From CAMLIZ01 sp036231905 (GTDB lineage: Bacteria; Pseudomonadota; Gammaproteobacteria; Burkholderiales; Burkholderiaceae_C), in contig NZ_JAZARE010000011.1 of assembly GCF_036231905.1 (NCBI RefSeq), positions 1-64,000 of the forward strand: 64,000 nt of DNA, in the 5' to 3' direction. Positions 34,271-43,159 of this stretch are shown here, in pieces. Each line of letters begins with the position of its first letter. The stretch's first letter is position 1. The notes under the pieces were generated by a model. That model had not been told where the DNA came from and did not search any database. It worked only from the letters and a program-made list of their open reading frames with translations. The translations under genes and the position numbers were made by a program.

Positions 34271-35139
34271 CGCGTTTCCAGGCCGTAGAAACGGCGCGCG
34301 GTGCCGTGCAGCACCTGCTCCCGCTCGGTGGGCGACAGCTGGGCCAGCAGCAGGTCGCTGGCCGCCACCCAGGTGTCGTAGCCGGCTGCCAAGGTGAGCA
34401 CCGGCCAGTCGCTGCCCCACATCAGGCGCGAGGGACCGAATGCCTCCAGCAGCGTGTGCCACACCGGCCACAGGCTGGCCGCGATGCGCTCGGGCGAAGT
34501 GCAGTCCTGCGGCGCCATCTCGGTGACCAGGCCCGACAGCTTGCAGCACAGGCCGGGGTGCTGCGCCAGGCGCTTCATGCCATCGCGCCAGGCCTGCAAT
34601 GCCCACTCGTTGCCGGGTTGCGCCAGTGGCGGCTTGGCGGCATGGTCCACCACCACCGGCAGCTCGGGCCACTGCGCCAGAAAGTGAAGCAAGCCGGGCA
34701 GGTGAGGGGGCTTCACCAGTGCATCGAAGCGCAGGCCCAGGCCCAGCAGCGCCTGCACCACCGCAGGATGCGGTGCGGTTGCGATCCACTGCACGTCGTC
34801 CAGGTCCTGCAGCATCGGCCGCACGCCCTTGAACCTGGCATGGCGCGCCAGGCGCTGCAGCACGTCCACCGAAGCGGGCTGCGCCAGATCCACCCAGCCG
34901 ACCACGCCGCCGATGAACGCCTGCTCGTCGGCCAGCGACAGCATGAACTCGGTCTCCGCCACGCTGTCGGCCGCCTGCACCAGCACGGTCTGCGTGATGC
35001 CGTGGCGCTGCAGCAGCGGCTGCAGGTCGGCCGGCTCGAAATCGCGCAGCAGCGGCGCGAGCGCAGGCGCATCGGGCGTGAGCCAGCGGTAGTCGCCGCG
35101 GGCGCGGCGCCAGAAGTGCTGGTGGGCGTCGATGCGCAT
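34267..35139 (-). CDS. Amidohydrolase-type lactonase, probable L-fuconolactonase
   Basis: 290 residues, COG3618 amidohydrolase fold. It starts MRIDAHQHFW with the metal-binding H-x-H type motif, and has VVDHAAKPP and LMWGSDWPV with the final metal aspartate. Characterised relatives open L-fucono-1,5-lactone. In this operon it fits between the fucose dehydrogenase and L-fuconate dehydratase steps. It starts 11 bases after the upstream SDR gene and its stop overlaps the ATPase start. Confidence 0.85.
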   Translation of the reverse strand: MRIDAHQHFWRRARGDYRWLTPDAPALAPLLRDFEPADLQPLLQRHGITQTVLVQAADSVAETEFMLSLADEQAFIGGVVGWVDLAQPASVDVLQRLARHARFKGVRPMLQDLDDVQWIATAPHPAVVQALLGLGLRFDALVKPPHLPGLLHFLAQWPELPVVVDHAAKPPLAQPGNEWALQAWRDGMKRLAQHPGLCCKLSGLVTEMAPQDCTSPERIAASLWPVWHTLLEAFGPSRLMWGSDWPVLTLAAGYDTWVAASDLLLAQLSPTEREQVLHGTARRFYGLETR

Positions 35140-35150
35140 GCGCGGCAGGC

Positions 35151-35900
35151 TCAGATCGTGACGCCGCCGTCCACCGACAGCGCCTGGCCGGTGACGAAGC
35201 GCGACTCGTCGCTCAGCAGGTACACCACCATCGGCGTGATGTCGTCCACCGTCGCCAGACGGCCCATGGGCTGGCGCGCGATGAAGTTCTTTTCCGCCTG
35301 CACCGGGTCGGGTGCGTTGGCGATACGCCCGCGCAGCGAGGGCGTGTCCACGGTGCCGGGGCACAGCGCATTGCAGCGCAGGCCGCGCGCCACGAAGTCG
35401 GCCGCGATCGATTTGGTGAGGCCGATCACCGCCGCCTTGGTGGCACCATACACAAAGCGGTTCGGAAAACCCTTGATCGACGACGCCATCGAGGCCATGT
35501 TCAGGATGGACGGCGCGCTGCCCTGCGCCGCCTTGTCCAGCATGCCGGGCAGGAAGGCCCGCGTCACCCGGTACATGCTCTTCACGTTGAGGTCGAAGCT
35601 GAAGTCCCAGGCCGCTTCGTCGCAGCCCAGGATGGAGCCTTCGTGCACGAAGCCCGCGCAGTTGAACAGCCCGTCCAGCGGCGGCAGCTGCGCCGCCAGC
35701 GCCGCGATGGCCGCGCCGTCTCGCACGTCGAGCACGGCGGTTTGCACCTGCGGCGCTTCGCTCGCCAGTGTTTCCAGCAGTGCGGGCTGCACATCGGTGG
35801 CGATCACGCGGGCGCCTTCCCAGGCGCAGGCGAGGGCGCTGGCCCGGCCGATGCCCTGGCCGGCGGCGGTGATCAGGAGGGTTTTGCCTTGCAGACGCAT
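35151..35900 (-). CDS. SDR dehydrogenase, probable 2-keto-3-deoxy-L-fuconate dehydrogenase
   Basis: 249 residues, short-chain dehydrogenase with TAAGQGIGRASALA, FNCAGFVHEG, SMASSIKGFPNRFVYGATKA (Ser and Y-x-x-x-K in place) and LCPGTVDTPSL, ending VTGQALSVDGGVTI. This is the pattern of the KDF dehydrogenase/BDH2-like SDR group, which oxidises C4 of 2-keto-3-deoxy-L-fuconate. It is the first gene of the fucose operon; the short leader ahead of it holds palindromes at 35920-35934 and 35940-35960. Confidence 0.8.
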   Translation of the reverse strand: MRLQGKTLLITAAGQGIGRASALACAWEGARVIATDVQPALLETLASEAPQVQTAVLDVRDGAAIAALAAQLPPLDGLFNCAGFVHEGSILGCDEAAWDFSFDLNVKSMYRVTRAFLPGMLDKAAQGSAPSILNMASMASSIKGFPNRFVYGATKAAVIGLTKSIAADFVARGLRCNALCPGTVDTPSLRGRIANAPDPVQAEKNFIARQPMGRLATVDDITPMVVYLLSDESRFVTGQALSVDGGVTI

Positions 35901-35919
35901 TGGGGAATCTGTTTATGGA

Positions 35920-35934
35920 TGAACAACATGTTCA
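35920..35934. promoter_or_regulatory. Palindrome in the fucose operon promoter (operator candidate)
   Basis: TGAACA-ACA-TGTTCA is a perfect 6-bp inverted repeat 20 bases upstream of the first fucose gene and 87 bases from the iclR start. IclR-family operators are short palindromes in just this kind of divergent gap. Confidence 0.5.
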
Positions 35935-35939
35935 TTAGT

Positions 35940-35960
35940 AGACTGAAGTCTGACTCAGAC
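35940..35960. promoter_or_regulatory. Two overlapping palindromes in the fucose/iclR gap
   Basis: AGACT-GA-AGTCT (35940-35951) and GTCTGA-C-TCAGAC (35948-35960) are both perfect and share GTCT. They sit beside the first palindrome, so the gap has three inverted repeats within 41 bases. They may be alternative or tandem sites for the divergent IclR regulator. Confidence 0.45.
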
Positions 35961-36020
35961 CCGCAGGCCTGGAACTAGGGCTTGCCCTGATTCGTGAGCG
36001 ACCACCGAGGGCGACCTGCG

Positions 36021-36785
36021 ATGAACGACACCGCCGACAAGTACCGAGCGCCGGCCCTGGACAAGGGGCTGGACATCCTGGAGCTGCTGGCCGAACAGCC
36101 CGCCGGCCTGACCCGTGGCGAGATCGTGAAGGCCATGGGCCGCAGCCCGAGCGAGATCTACCGCATGCTGGAGCGCCTGGTGGCGCGGCACTACGTGGCG
36201 CGGTCACCCGAAGGCGACCGCTATGCGCTCAGCCTCAAGCTCTTCATCCTCGGCCACCGGCATCCGCCCATCCAGCGCCTGGTGAGCCGGGCACTGCCGG
36301 CGATGGACCTGTTCGCCAAGGGTGCGGAGCAGTCCTGCCACTTGAGCGTGTACGACCGGGGCAACTTGATCGTGGTGGCCCATGCCGGGGGGCCCAACAA
36401 CTGGGGCATGTCGATCCGCGTGGGCGTGACCGTCAACCTGATGGACACCGCCTCCGGCCATGTGCTGCTGGCGTTCCAGACCCCCGAGCGGCGGGCCGAG
36501 ATGCTGGCCGAGCACGAAACCCTGGAAGGCGAAGTCGCCATTCCCGAGGCCGAGCTCGAGCAGATGCTGGACGAGGTGCGGCGGCAGGGCCACTGGCAGG
36601 GCGACAGCCGGCAGTGCTTTGGCGTGACCGACATCTCGCTGCCCATCCTCGGGCCGCACGGCGAGGCGATCGCCGCCCTCACCTGTCCGTTCATCCGCCG
36701 CATCGACCGGCATGTGGGCGCGAGCGTGGACCAGGCCCGGGCGCTGTTGCAGGCGGCGGCCGCCGGGCTGTCGTTGTGCGGGTAG
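36021..36785 (+). CDS. IclR-family regulator of the fucose operon
   Basis: 254 residues: N-terminal winged HTH (ALDKGLDILELLAEQPAGLT, SPSEIYRMLERLVARHY) and a C-terminal GAF-like effector domain with SCHLSVYDRGNLIVVAH and LMDTASGHVLLAF. It is divergent from the fucose operon and most likely controls it in response to a pathway intermediate. The ATG at 36021 is chosen; a GTG nine codons earlier (35994) is possible. The effector is not known. Confidence 0.88.
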   Translation: MNDTADKYRAPALDKGLDILELLAEQPAGLTRGEIVKAMGRSPSEIYRMLERLVARHYVARSPEGDRYALSLKLFILGHRHPPIQRLVSRALPAMDLFAKGAEQSCHLSVYDRGNLIVVAHAGGPNNWGMSIRVGVTVNLMDTASGHVLLAFQTPERRAEMLAEHETLEGEVAIPEAELEQMLDEVRRQGHWQGDSRQCFGVTDISLPILGPHGEAIAALTCPFIRRIDRHVGASVDQARALLQAAAAGLSLCG

Positions 36786-36846
36786 GCGAGGGCTTGGGTA
36801 CGCTCGGTCCCGGCGACTCCTCGCCGCGCAGCAAAGGGACGAAGCA

Positions 36847-38547
36847 GTGCACCATGCCGTGAGCCTTATCACCATCCTGGCAGCGGGTTTCGGCCTGGCG
36901 CTGGTCCTGGGCTTCATCGCCGCCCGACTGAAGCTGCCCGCGTTGGTGGGCTACCTGCTCGCCGGCATCGCGATCGGGCCCGCCACACCGGGCTTCGTGG
37001 GCGACATGGCCATCGCCTCGCAGCTGGCCGAAATCGGCGTCATGCTGCTGATGTTCGGTGTCGGGCTGCACTTCTCGATCGATGACCTGCTGGCGGTGCG
37101 CAGGATCGCACTGCCGGGTGCGGTGGTCCAGATGGGCGTGGCCACGGCATTGGGCCTGGGCGTTGCCAGCGCCTGGGGCTGGTCCCTGGGCGAGGCGCTG
37201 GTGTTCGGCGTGTCGCTGTCCGTGGCCAGCACCGTGGTGCTGCTGAAGGCGCTGGAAAGCCGCGGCCTGGTGGAAACCGCCGATGGCAGGATCGCCGTCG
37301 GCTGGCTGGTGGTGGAGGACCTGGCGATGGTGCTGGTGCTCGTGCTGCTGCCGGCGGTGGCGCCGGCATTGGGCGGCAAGGCGTCGGCCTCCGCGCATGG
37401 CACCGGCCTCACCATCCTCATCACGCTGGCGGAAGTGGCCGGGTTCCTCGCCTTCATGCTGGTGGTGGGGCGGCGCCTGTTCCCCTGGGTGCTGTGGCAG
37501 GTGGCGAAGACCGGATCGCGCGAGCTGTTCACGCTGTGCGTGGTGTCGGCCGCGGTGAGCATCGCGTACGGCTCCTCGGCGCTGTTCGGCGTGTCGTTTG
37601 CGCTGGGCGCCTTCTTCGCCGGCATGGTGCTGCGGGAGTCGGAGTTCAGCCAGCGCGCCGCGGAGCAGACCCTGCCGCTGCAGGACGCTTTTGCAGTGCT
37701 CTTCTTCGTGTCGGTCGGCATGCTGTTCGATCCCCAGGTGCTGGTCGATGAGCCGCTGCATGTGCTGGCCACGGTGGCGGTGATCGTGGTGGGCAAGTCG
37801 CTGGCCGCGGTGATGCTGGTGCTGCTGCTGAAGTACCCGGTGAGGACAGCCTTGGTGGTTGCCGCCAGCCTGGCGCAGGTGGGCGAGTTTTCCTTCATCC
37901 TCGCGGGGCTGGGCATGTCGCTGGGCCTGCTGCCCCAGGAAGGGCAGAGCCTGATCCTGGCGGGCGCGCTGATCTCCATCGCACTGAACCCGATCGTTTT
38001 TGCTGCCCTGGGCCCGGTGCAGCGCTGGCTGCAGCGGCGCCCCGGCCTGGCGGCGCGGCTGGAGGCGGCGCTCAACCCCCTGGCGGAGCTGCCGGTGCAC
38101 ACGGAGGGCAAGTACCTCGCGAACCAGGTGGTGCTGGTGGGATGGGGCCGCGTGGGCAAACAGATCGCCCAAACCCTGGCGGACAAGGGCGTTCCCTTCG
38201 TCGTGGCCGAGGCGAACCGCGAGTGGGTTCAGCAGCTGCGCGACAGCGGCGTGCCTGCCGTGTGGGGCGACGCGACTGAGCCGGAGGTGCTCATCCAGGC
38301 CCACATCCGCGACGCCACCGCACTGGTCATCGCCACGCCGGAAACCGTGCAGGTCAGGCGCATGGTGGACACGGCGCGAACCCTGAACCCCAGCATCGAG
38401 GTGGTGGTGCGCAGCCACAACCTCGAGGAGGCGAGCCTGCTGTCGCAGGAGGGGGCCGGGACGGTGTTCGTGGGCGAGAGCGAGCTCGCCAAGTCGATGG
38501 CGAGGTTCGTGCTCGAGGTCGTGCACGCCAGGAGTGGCACCCGTTGA
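36847..38547 (+). CDS. YbaL/KefC-type K+(Na+)/H+ antiporter with NAD-binding domain
   Basis: 566 residues. Twelve or so membrane helices of the CPA2 family (LPALVGYLLAGIAIGPATPG, LMFGVGLHFSIDDLLAVRRI), then a cytoplasmic RCK/TrkA-N domain from about residue 415 (VVLVGWGRVGKQIAQTLADK, PAVWGDATEPEVL). GTG at 36847 is used because it yields MHHAVSLIT, closely matching the E. coli YbaL start, and has AAGGGA upstream. The gene follows iclR by 61 bases but is not obviously part of fucose use. It probably takes part in K+ efflux or pH control; ion and trigger are inferred. Confidence 0.85.
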   Translation: MHHAVSLITILAAGFGLALVLGFIAARLKLPALVGYLLAGIAIGPATPGFVGDMAIASQLAEIGVMLLMFGVGLHFSIDDLLAVRRIALPGAVVQMGVATALGLGVASAWGWSLGEALVFGVSLSVASTVVLLKALESRGLVETADGRIAVGWLVVEDLAMVLVLVLLPAVAPALGGKASASAHGTGLTILITLAEVAGFLAFMLVVGRRLFPWVLWQVAKTGSRELFTLCVVSAAVSIAYGSSALFGVSFALGAFFAGMVLRESEFSQRAAEQTLPLQDAFAVLFFVSVGMLFDPQVLVDEPLHVLATVAVIVVGKSLAAVMLVLLLKYPVRTALVVAASLAQVGEFSFILAGLGMSLGLLPQEGQSLILAGALISIALNPIVFAALGPVQRWLQRRPGLAARLEAALNPLAELPVHTEGKYLANQVVLVGWGRVGKQIAQTLADKGVPFVVAEANREWVQQLRDSGVPAVWGDATEPEVLIQAHIRDATALVIATPETVQVRRMVDTARTLNPSIEVVVRSHNLEEASLLSQEGAGTVFVGESELAKSMARFVLEVVHARSGTR

Positions 38548-38677
38548 CCGGGCCGGGCCGCTGCCAGGGCGGCTTGTGCGGCAAACGCGCGCGATGCAGC
38601 TGGCACTGATGCCGCGCACCGCGATTCGCAGCGGCAGTAGCGGGTGCGCTGGCGCTGGCCTGGGTGCTGGCCTCGGC

Positions 38678-39655
38678 TCACTCCAGCGTCACCTTCGCAT
38701 CCTTCACCAGCTTGGCATACCGTGCCGTGTCGGCCGCGATACGCCGGCCCATGTCCGCGGCCGAATTGCCGATGGGCTCGGCGCCGATCTCCAGCATGCG
38801 CTGGCGGAAGTCGGCCGTCTGGATGATCTTCACCATCTCGGTGTTCAGCCGCGCCACGACCTCCTTGGGCGTGGCGGCCGGCGCCAGCACGCCGAACCAG
38901 GTGCCCAGGTCGAATCCCTTGAGGCCTGCCTCTTCGAGCGTGGGCACATGGGGCAGTGTGGAGGAGCGCTTGGCCGTGGTCACGGCCAGGGCCTTCAGCT
39001 TGCCCGCCTTGATGTGCGGTAGCACCGGCGTGAGCGTATCGAACGACATGTTGAGCTGGCCCCCGATCAGGTCGGTGGTCAGCGGGCCGCTGCCCTTGTA
39101 GGGCACGTGCACGAGCTCGATGCCGGTCATCGCCGCCACCTGCGTGCCGATGAGGTGCTGCGCGGTGCCCATGCCGTTGGAGCCGTAGGTCATGGGCGCC
39201 TTGGCGGCCTTGGCCAGGGCCACCATCGACTTCACGTCGTTGGCCGGCGCGTCGGCGCTCACCGTCCAGACGTTGGGCACCAGGGCCACCATCGTGATGG
39301 GCGCAAAGTCCTTTTCGAAGCCGTAGGGCAGCTTCTTGTACACGCTGGTGGCGATGGTGTGGTGCACCGCGCCCATCAGCAGCGTGTAGCCGTCGGGCCT
39401 GGCCTTGGCCACGATGTCGGCGCCCAGGGTGGCGCCCGCACCGGGCTTGTTCTCGATCACCACCGGCTGGCCGAGCGCAGCCTGCAACTTCTCGCCCAGC
39501 GCGCGGGCCAGCACGTCGGTCGTGCCGCCGGGTGGGAAGGGCACCACCAGCGTGATGGGCTTGGCCGGCCACTCCTGCGCCGCCGCCCAGGGTGTGGCGA
39601 ACGCCGCGGCAAAGGCGAGCACGAGGGCACGGCGGGTCGAGCGTGGGCATTTCAT
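38678..39655 (-). CDS. Bug-family (TctC) periplasmic binding protein
   Basis: 325 residues with a signal peptide (MKCPRSTRRALVLAFAAAFA, cleaved after WAAAQ). Bug fold: WPAKPITLVVPFPPGGTTDV, then GAGATLGADIVAKARPDGYT and YGSNGMGTAQHL, all typical. Bug proteins are very numerous in Burkholderiales and bind carboxylates. No tripartite transporter membrane genes are nearby, so it is an orphan. An AGGAGA site decides ATG 39655; an ATG at 39673 overlapping the kinase stop is an alternative. Gene neighbours suggest tartrate, malate or glycerate as ligand. Confidence 0.88.
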   Translation of the reverse strand: MKCPRSTRRALVLAFAAAFATPWAAAQEWPAKPITLVVPFPPGGTTDVLARALGEKLQAALGQPVVIENKPGAGATLGADIVAKARPDGYTLLMGAVHHTIATSVYKKLPYGFEKDFAPITMVALVPNVWTVSADAPANDVKSMVALAKAAKAPMTYGSNGMGTAQHLIGTQVAAMTGIELVHVPYKGSGPLTTDLIGGQLNMSFDTLTPVLPHIKAGKLKALAVTTAKRSSTLPHVPTLEEAGLKGFDLGTWFGVLAPAATPKEVVARLNTEMVKIIQTADFRQRMLEIGAEPIGNSAADMGRRIAADTARYAKLVKDAKVTLE

Positions 39656-39669
39656 GGTGGTGTCTCCTG

Positions 39670-40929
39670 TCATGCGATGTAGATCGCCCTGAAGTCGTTC
39701 ACGTTGGTCAGCGTGGGACCGCTGATCACCGAGTCGTCCAGGGCCTGGAAAAAAGCGTGGCCGTCGTTGTCGTCGAGCATGCGGCGTGGGTCCAGGCCTT
39801 GTGCGCGGGCGCGGGCCAGGCTGTCGGGCGCAAGCAGCGCACCGGCAATCTCCTCCAGCCCGTCGATGCCGTCGGTGTCGCCCGCGATGGCGTGCACGTT
39901 GGGTTCGCCCTGCAGCGCGAGGGCCAGCGAGAGCAGGAATTCGACGTTGCGGCCGCCCCGGCCGCGGCCACGCAGGGTGACCGTGGTTTCGCCGCCGGAC
40001 AGCAGCACGCAGGGCCGCTTGAACGGCTCGCCCCGGCGCGCCACCTGCCGGGCGATGGCTGCCAGGCAACGGCCCACGTCGCGCGCCTCGCCCTCGATCG
40101 CGTCGCCGAGGATGTGGGCCTGCATCCCGGCCCGGCGCGCCACCTCGGCGGCCGCGTCCAGCGCCTGCTGCGGCGTGGCCACCAGGTGCGTCTGCACGCG
40201 TCGCAGTCGCGGGTCCGCCGGCTTGATGGTTTCGGCCGCGCCGCTTTCGAGCAGCGACCACGCGGCCCGCGGTACCTCGATGGCATGGCGGCGCAGGATG
40301 TCGAGCGCGTCCGCGCAGGTGGTCGCGTCGGCCACGGTGGGGCCGGAGGCGATGTCGGCCGGGTCGTCGCCCGGCACGTCGGAGATCAGCAGGTTGACCA
40401 CGCGTGCGGGGTGGCAGGCCGCGGCCAGCCGGCCGCCGCGCAGGGCCGACAGGTGCCGGCGCACGCAGTTCATCTCGCCGATGCTCGCCCCGCTGGCCAG
40501 CAGCCGCCGGCTCAGGCTTTGTTCGTCGTGCAGCGCCAAGCCTTCGGCAGGCAACGGCAGCAGCGCCGAGCCACCGCCGGAAAACAGGCCCAGCACCAGG
40601 TCGTCTTCGCCCAGACCGCGCGCCAGCGCCATCAGGCGCCGTGCCGCCGCCTCGCCGGCGGCATCGGGCACCGGGTGGCCGGCTTCCACCACCTCGATGC
40701 GGCCGCAGCGCACGGCATGGCCGTGGCGGGTGACGACCAGGCCTTCCAGCGGCCCGGGCCAATGGGCCTCCACCGCCTGCGCCATCGCGGCCGACGCCTT
40801 GCCCGCGCCCATCACGATGGTGCGGGCCCGGGGCGGCGGCGGCAGGAACGGCGGCACCCGCAGCGCCGGCTGTGCGGCCGCCACCGCGGCGTCGAACATC
40901 GCCCGCAGCAGCCGGCGGGGGGAGCCCAT
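39670..40929 (-). CDS. Glycerate 2-kinase / hydroxypyruvate reductase family (TtuD, MOFRL)
   Basis: 419 residues. N-terminal kinase domain with TIVMGAGKASAAMAQAVEAH, GLFSGGGSALLPLPAEGL and LLISDVPGDDPADIASGPT; C-terminal MOFRL domain with GGRNVEFLLSLAL and AGDTDGIDG. In tartrate use such proteins turn hydroxypyruvate/glycerate into 2-phosphoglycerate. Many are annotated hydroxypyruvate reductase, but structure-based work places the family as glycerate kinases. It follows the tartrate dehydrogenase gene by 16 bases. ATG 40929 is used; GTG two codons upstream is an alternative. Confidence 0.85.
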   Translation of the reverse strand: MGSPRRLLRAMFDAAVAAAQPALRVPPFLPPPPRARTIVMGAGKASAAMAQAVEAHWPGPLEGLVVTRHGHAVRCGRIEVVEAGHPVPDAAGEAAARRLMALARGLGEDDLVLGLFSGGGSALLPLPAEGLALHDEQSLSRRLLASGASIGEMNCVRRHLSALRGGRLAAACHPARVVNLLISDVPGDDPADIASGPTVADATTCADALDILRRHAIEVPRAAWSLLESGAAETIKPADPRLRRVQTHLVATPQQALDAAAEVARRAGMQAHILGDAIEGEARDVGRCLAAIARQVARRGEPFKRPCVLLSGGETTVTLRGRGRGGRNVEFLLSLALALQGEPNVHAIAGDTDGIDGLEEIAGALLAPDSLARARAQGLDPRRMLDDNDGHAFFQALDDSVISGPTLTNVNDFRAIYIA

Positions 40930-40945
40930 GCTCACGCGATGGCCC

Positions 40946-42028
40946 TCACGCGGGCCGGCGGCGCGCGCCCACCAGCTCGCACACCGCCTGCGTCACCTGC
41001 GCCGTGGTGGCCTGGCCCCCCAGGTCGCCGGTGTGCAGGGCGGGGTTGGCGGTCGCCTGCTCGATGGCGGACATCACCGCGCCGGCGGCCTCGTGCTCGC
41101 CCAGGTGCTCCAGCAGCATCACCACCGACCAGAAGGTGCCGATCGGGTTGGCCACGCCCTTGCCCATGATGTCGAAGGCCGAGCCGTGGATGGGCTCGAA
41201 CATCGAGGGGTAGCGGCGCTCCGGGTCAATGTTGCCGGTGGGCGCGATGCCCAGGCTGCCGGCCAGCGCGGCAGCCAGGTCGCTCAGGATGTCGGCATGC
41301 AGGTTGGTGGCGACGATGGTGTCCAGCGTGGCCGGCTTGTTGACCATGCGGGCGGTCATCGCATCGACCAGCTCCTTGTCCCAGCGCACGTCGGGGAACT
41401 CGCGTGCCACCTCGGCGGCGATCTGGTCCCACATCACCATCGCGTGGCGCTGCGCGTTGCTCTTGGTCACCACCGTCAGCTGCTTGCGCGGGCGGGCCTG
41501 CGCCAGGCGGAACGCGAAGCGCAGGATGCGCTCCACGCCCACGCGGGTCATGATGCTCACGTCGGTGGCGGTCTCGATCGGGTGACCCTGGTGCACCCGG
41601 CCGCCCACGCCGGAGTACTCGCCCTCGGAGTTCTCGCGCACGATCACCCAGTTCAGGTCCTCGGCGCGGCAGCGCTTCAGCGGCGCGTCGATGCCGGGCA
41701 GGATGCGCGTGGGCCGCACGTTGGCGTACTGGTCGAAGCCCTGGCAGATCTTCAGGCGCAGGCCCCACAGCGTGATGTGGTCCGGGATGTGCGGGTCGCC
41801 GGCCGAGCCGAACAGGATGGCGTCCTTGCCGCGCAGCGCATCCAGCCCGTCCTCCGGCATCATGGTGCCGTGCTCGCGGTAGTGGTCGCCGCCCCAGTCG
41901 AAGTTCTCGAACTCGAAGCGAAAGCGGTCGTTGCTCGCCGCCACGGCCTGCAGCAGCTGCTGGCCGGCCGGCACCACCTCCTTGCCGATGCCGTCGCCCG
42001 GGATGGTGGCGATGGAGTAGGTCTTCAT
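40946..42028 (-). CDS. Tartrate/D-malate dehydrogenase (decarboxylating)
   Basis: 360 residues of the isopropylmalate/isocitrate dehydrogenase family, TtuC/DmlA branch. It oxidises tartrate or D-malate with NAD+ (giving oxaloglycolate/glycerate or pyruvate). Seen: IATIPGDGIGKEVVPAG, the substrate-arginine and serine loop VIVRENSEGEYSGVGG, SNAQRHAMVMW, VATNLHADILSDLAAAL and MFEPIHGSAFDIMGKGVANP. ATG 42028 has GGAGCG ahead of it. It heads an operon with the glycerate kinase and Bug protein and is divergent from a LysR gene. Confidence 0.9.
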   Translation of the reverse strand: MKTYSIATIPGDGIGKEVVPAGQQLLQAVAASNDRFRFEFENFDWGGDHYREHGTMMPEDGLDALRGKDAILFGSAGDPHIPDHITLWGLRLKICQGFDQYANVRPTRILPGIDAPLKRCRAEDLNWVIVRENSEGEYSGVGGRVHQGHPIETATDVSIMTRVGVERILRFAFRLAQARPRKQLTVVTKSNAQRHAMVMWDQIAAEVAREFPDVRWDKELVDAMTARMVNKPATLDTIVATNLHADILSDLAAALAGSLGIAPTGNIDPERRYPSMFEPIHGSAFDIMGKGVANPIGTFWSVVMLLEHLGEHEAAGAVMSAIEQATANPALHTGDLGGQATTAQVTQAVCELVGARRRPA

Positions 42029-42143
42029 GCTGGTCGCTCCGCAAAGAATCAATCGATGGGCGGACTGTAGGAACGCGACGCCCGCTTGCGGCACGCTCGG
42101 GCTCAACCCATCATTCACCTGAAGCTAACAATCGAGCCGACCC

Positions 42144-43097
42144 ATGGCGAAAGCGATCCAGCCCACAGACCTGCGGTTCTTCTCCGTGCTGGCCGCTGCG
42201 GGCAGCCTGAGCGCGGCCGCGCGCGAACTCGGCATCACCACGCCGGCGGTCAGCAAGCACCTGGCGCAGATCGAATCGCGCCTGGGCCTGTCGCTGGTGA
42301 ACCGCACCACGCGCCGCATGGGCCTCACGCCCGAGGGCGAGCTGTACCTGGAGCATGCGCGCCGCATCCTGGCCGAGATCGACGACATGGAGCAGTTGCT
42401 CGGCGTCTCGAAGGAAACGCCCAAGGGCCTGCTGCGCGTGAACGCCACTCTCGGCTTCGGCCGCAGCCACGTCGGGCCGCTGATCTCGCGCTTCGTGCGC
42501 AAGCACCCCGATGTGCAGGTGCAGCTGCAGCTGTCGGTGGACCCGCCGCCGATCTCGGAGGATGCATACGACGTGTGCGTGCGGTTCGGCCAGCCGCCGG
42601 ACTCACGCATCGTGGCCCGCCTGCTCGCGCCCAACCGGCGCCTGCTGTGCGCGAGCCCGGCCTACCTGCGCAAGCACGGCACGCCGCGCGGGCCGCATGA
42701 GCTGGCGCGCCACAACTGCATCGGTATCCGGCAGGGGGAGCAGGCGTACGGCGTCTGGCAACTGTCCACCGGCCGCGGGCGGCATGCGAGCACCGAAACG
42801 ATCAAGACGCGCGGCAACCTCACCACCAACGACGGTGAGATCGCCGTCAGCTGGGCGCTGGACGGCCTGGGCATCCTGATGCGCGCGCAATGGGACATCG
42901 AGCGCTACCTGCGCAACGGCCGCCTGGTGCAGGTGCTGCCGCAGTACGACACGCCGGACGCCGACATCTACGCGGTGTACCCGCAACGGCACCAGCGTGC
43001 CGCCAGGGTGCGGGCGTTCGTCGACTTCCTCGCCGCGTCCTTCGCGCAGCAGGTGGACGCCGCCCACCTGTGCCGGCCTCGTTTTTCCGGCGTGTAG
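42144..43097 (+). CDS. LysR-type regulator of the tartrate/malate genes
   Basis: 317 residues. N-terminal HTH FFSVLAAAGSLSAAARELGI with TPAVSKHLAQIESRLG, then the substrate-binding fold (RVNATLGFGRSHVGPLISRF, LLCASPAYLRKHGTP, DGLGILMRAQWDI). It is transcribed away from the tartrate dehydrogenase gene with a 115-base gap, the classic LysR arrangement, and probably activates that operon on tartrate or malate. It converges on the hybrid kinase gene. Effector inferred from position. Confidence 0.9.
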   Translation: MAKAIQPTDLRFFSVLAAAGSLSAAARELGITTPAVSKHLAQIESRLGLSLVNRTTRRMGLTPEGELYLEHARRILAEIDDMEQLLGVSKETPKGLLRVNATLGFGRSHVGPLISRFVRKHPDVQVQLQLSVDPPPISEDAYDVCVRFGQPPDSRIVARLLAPNRRLLCASPAYLRKHGTPRGPHELARHNCIGIRQGEQAYGVWQLSTGRGRHASTETIKTRGNLTTNDGEIAVSWALDGLGILMRAQWDIERYLRNGRLVQVLPQYDTPDADIYAVYPQRHQRAARVRAFVDFLAASFAQQVDAAHLCRPRFSGV

Positions 43098-43159
43098 GCG
43101 CTTTTTGTCCAAGCGGACACACAGGCCCGATCAGGCGCCGGTCAGGGCGCCGCGCAGCT

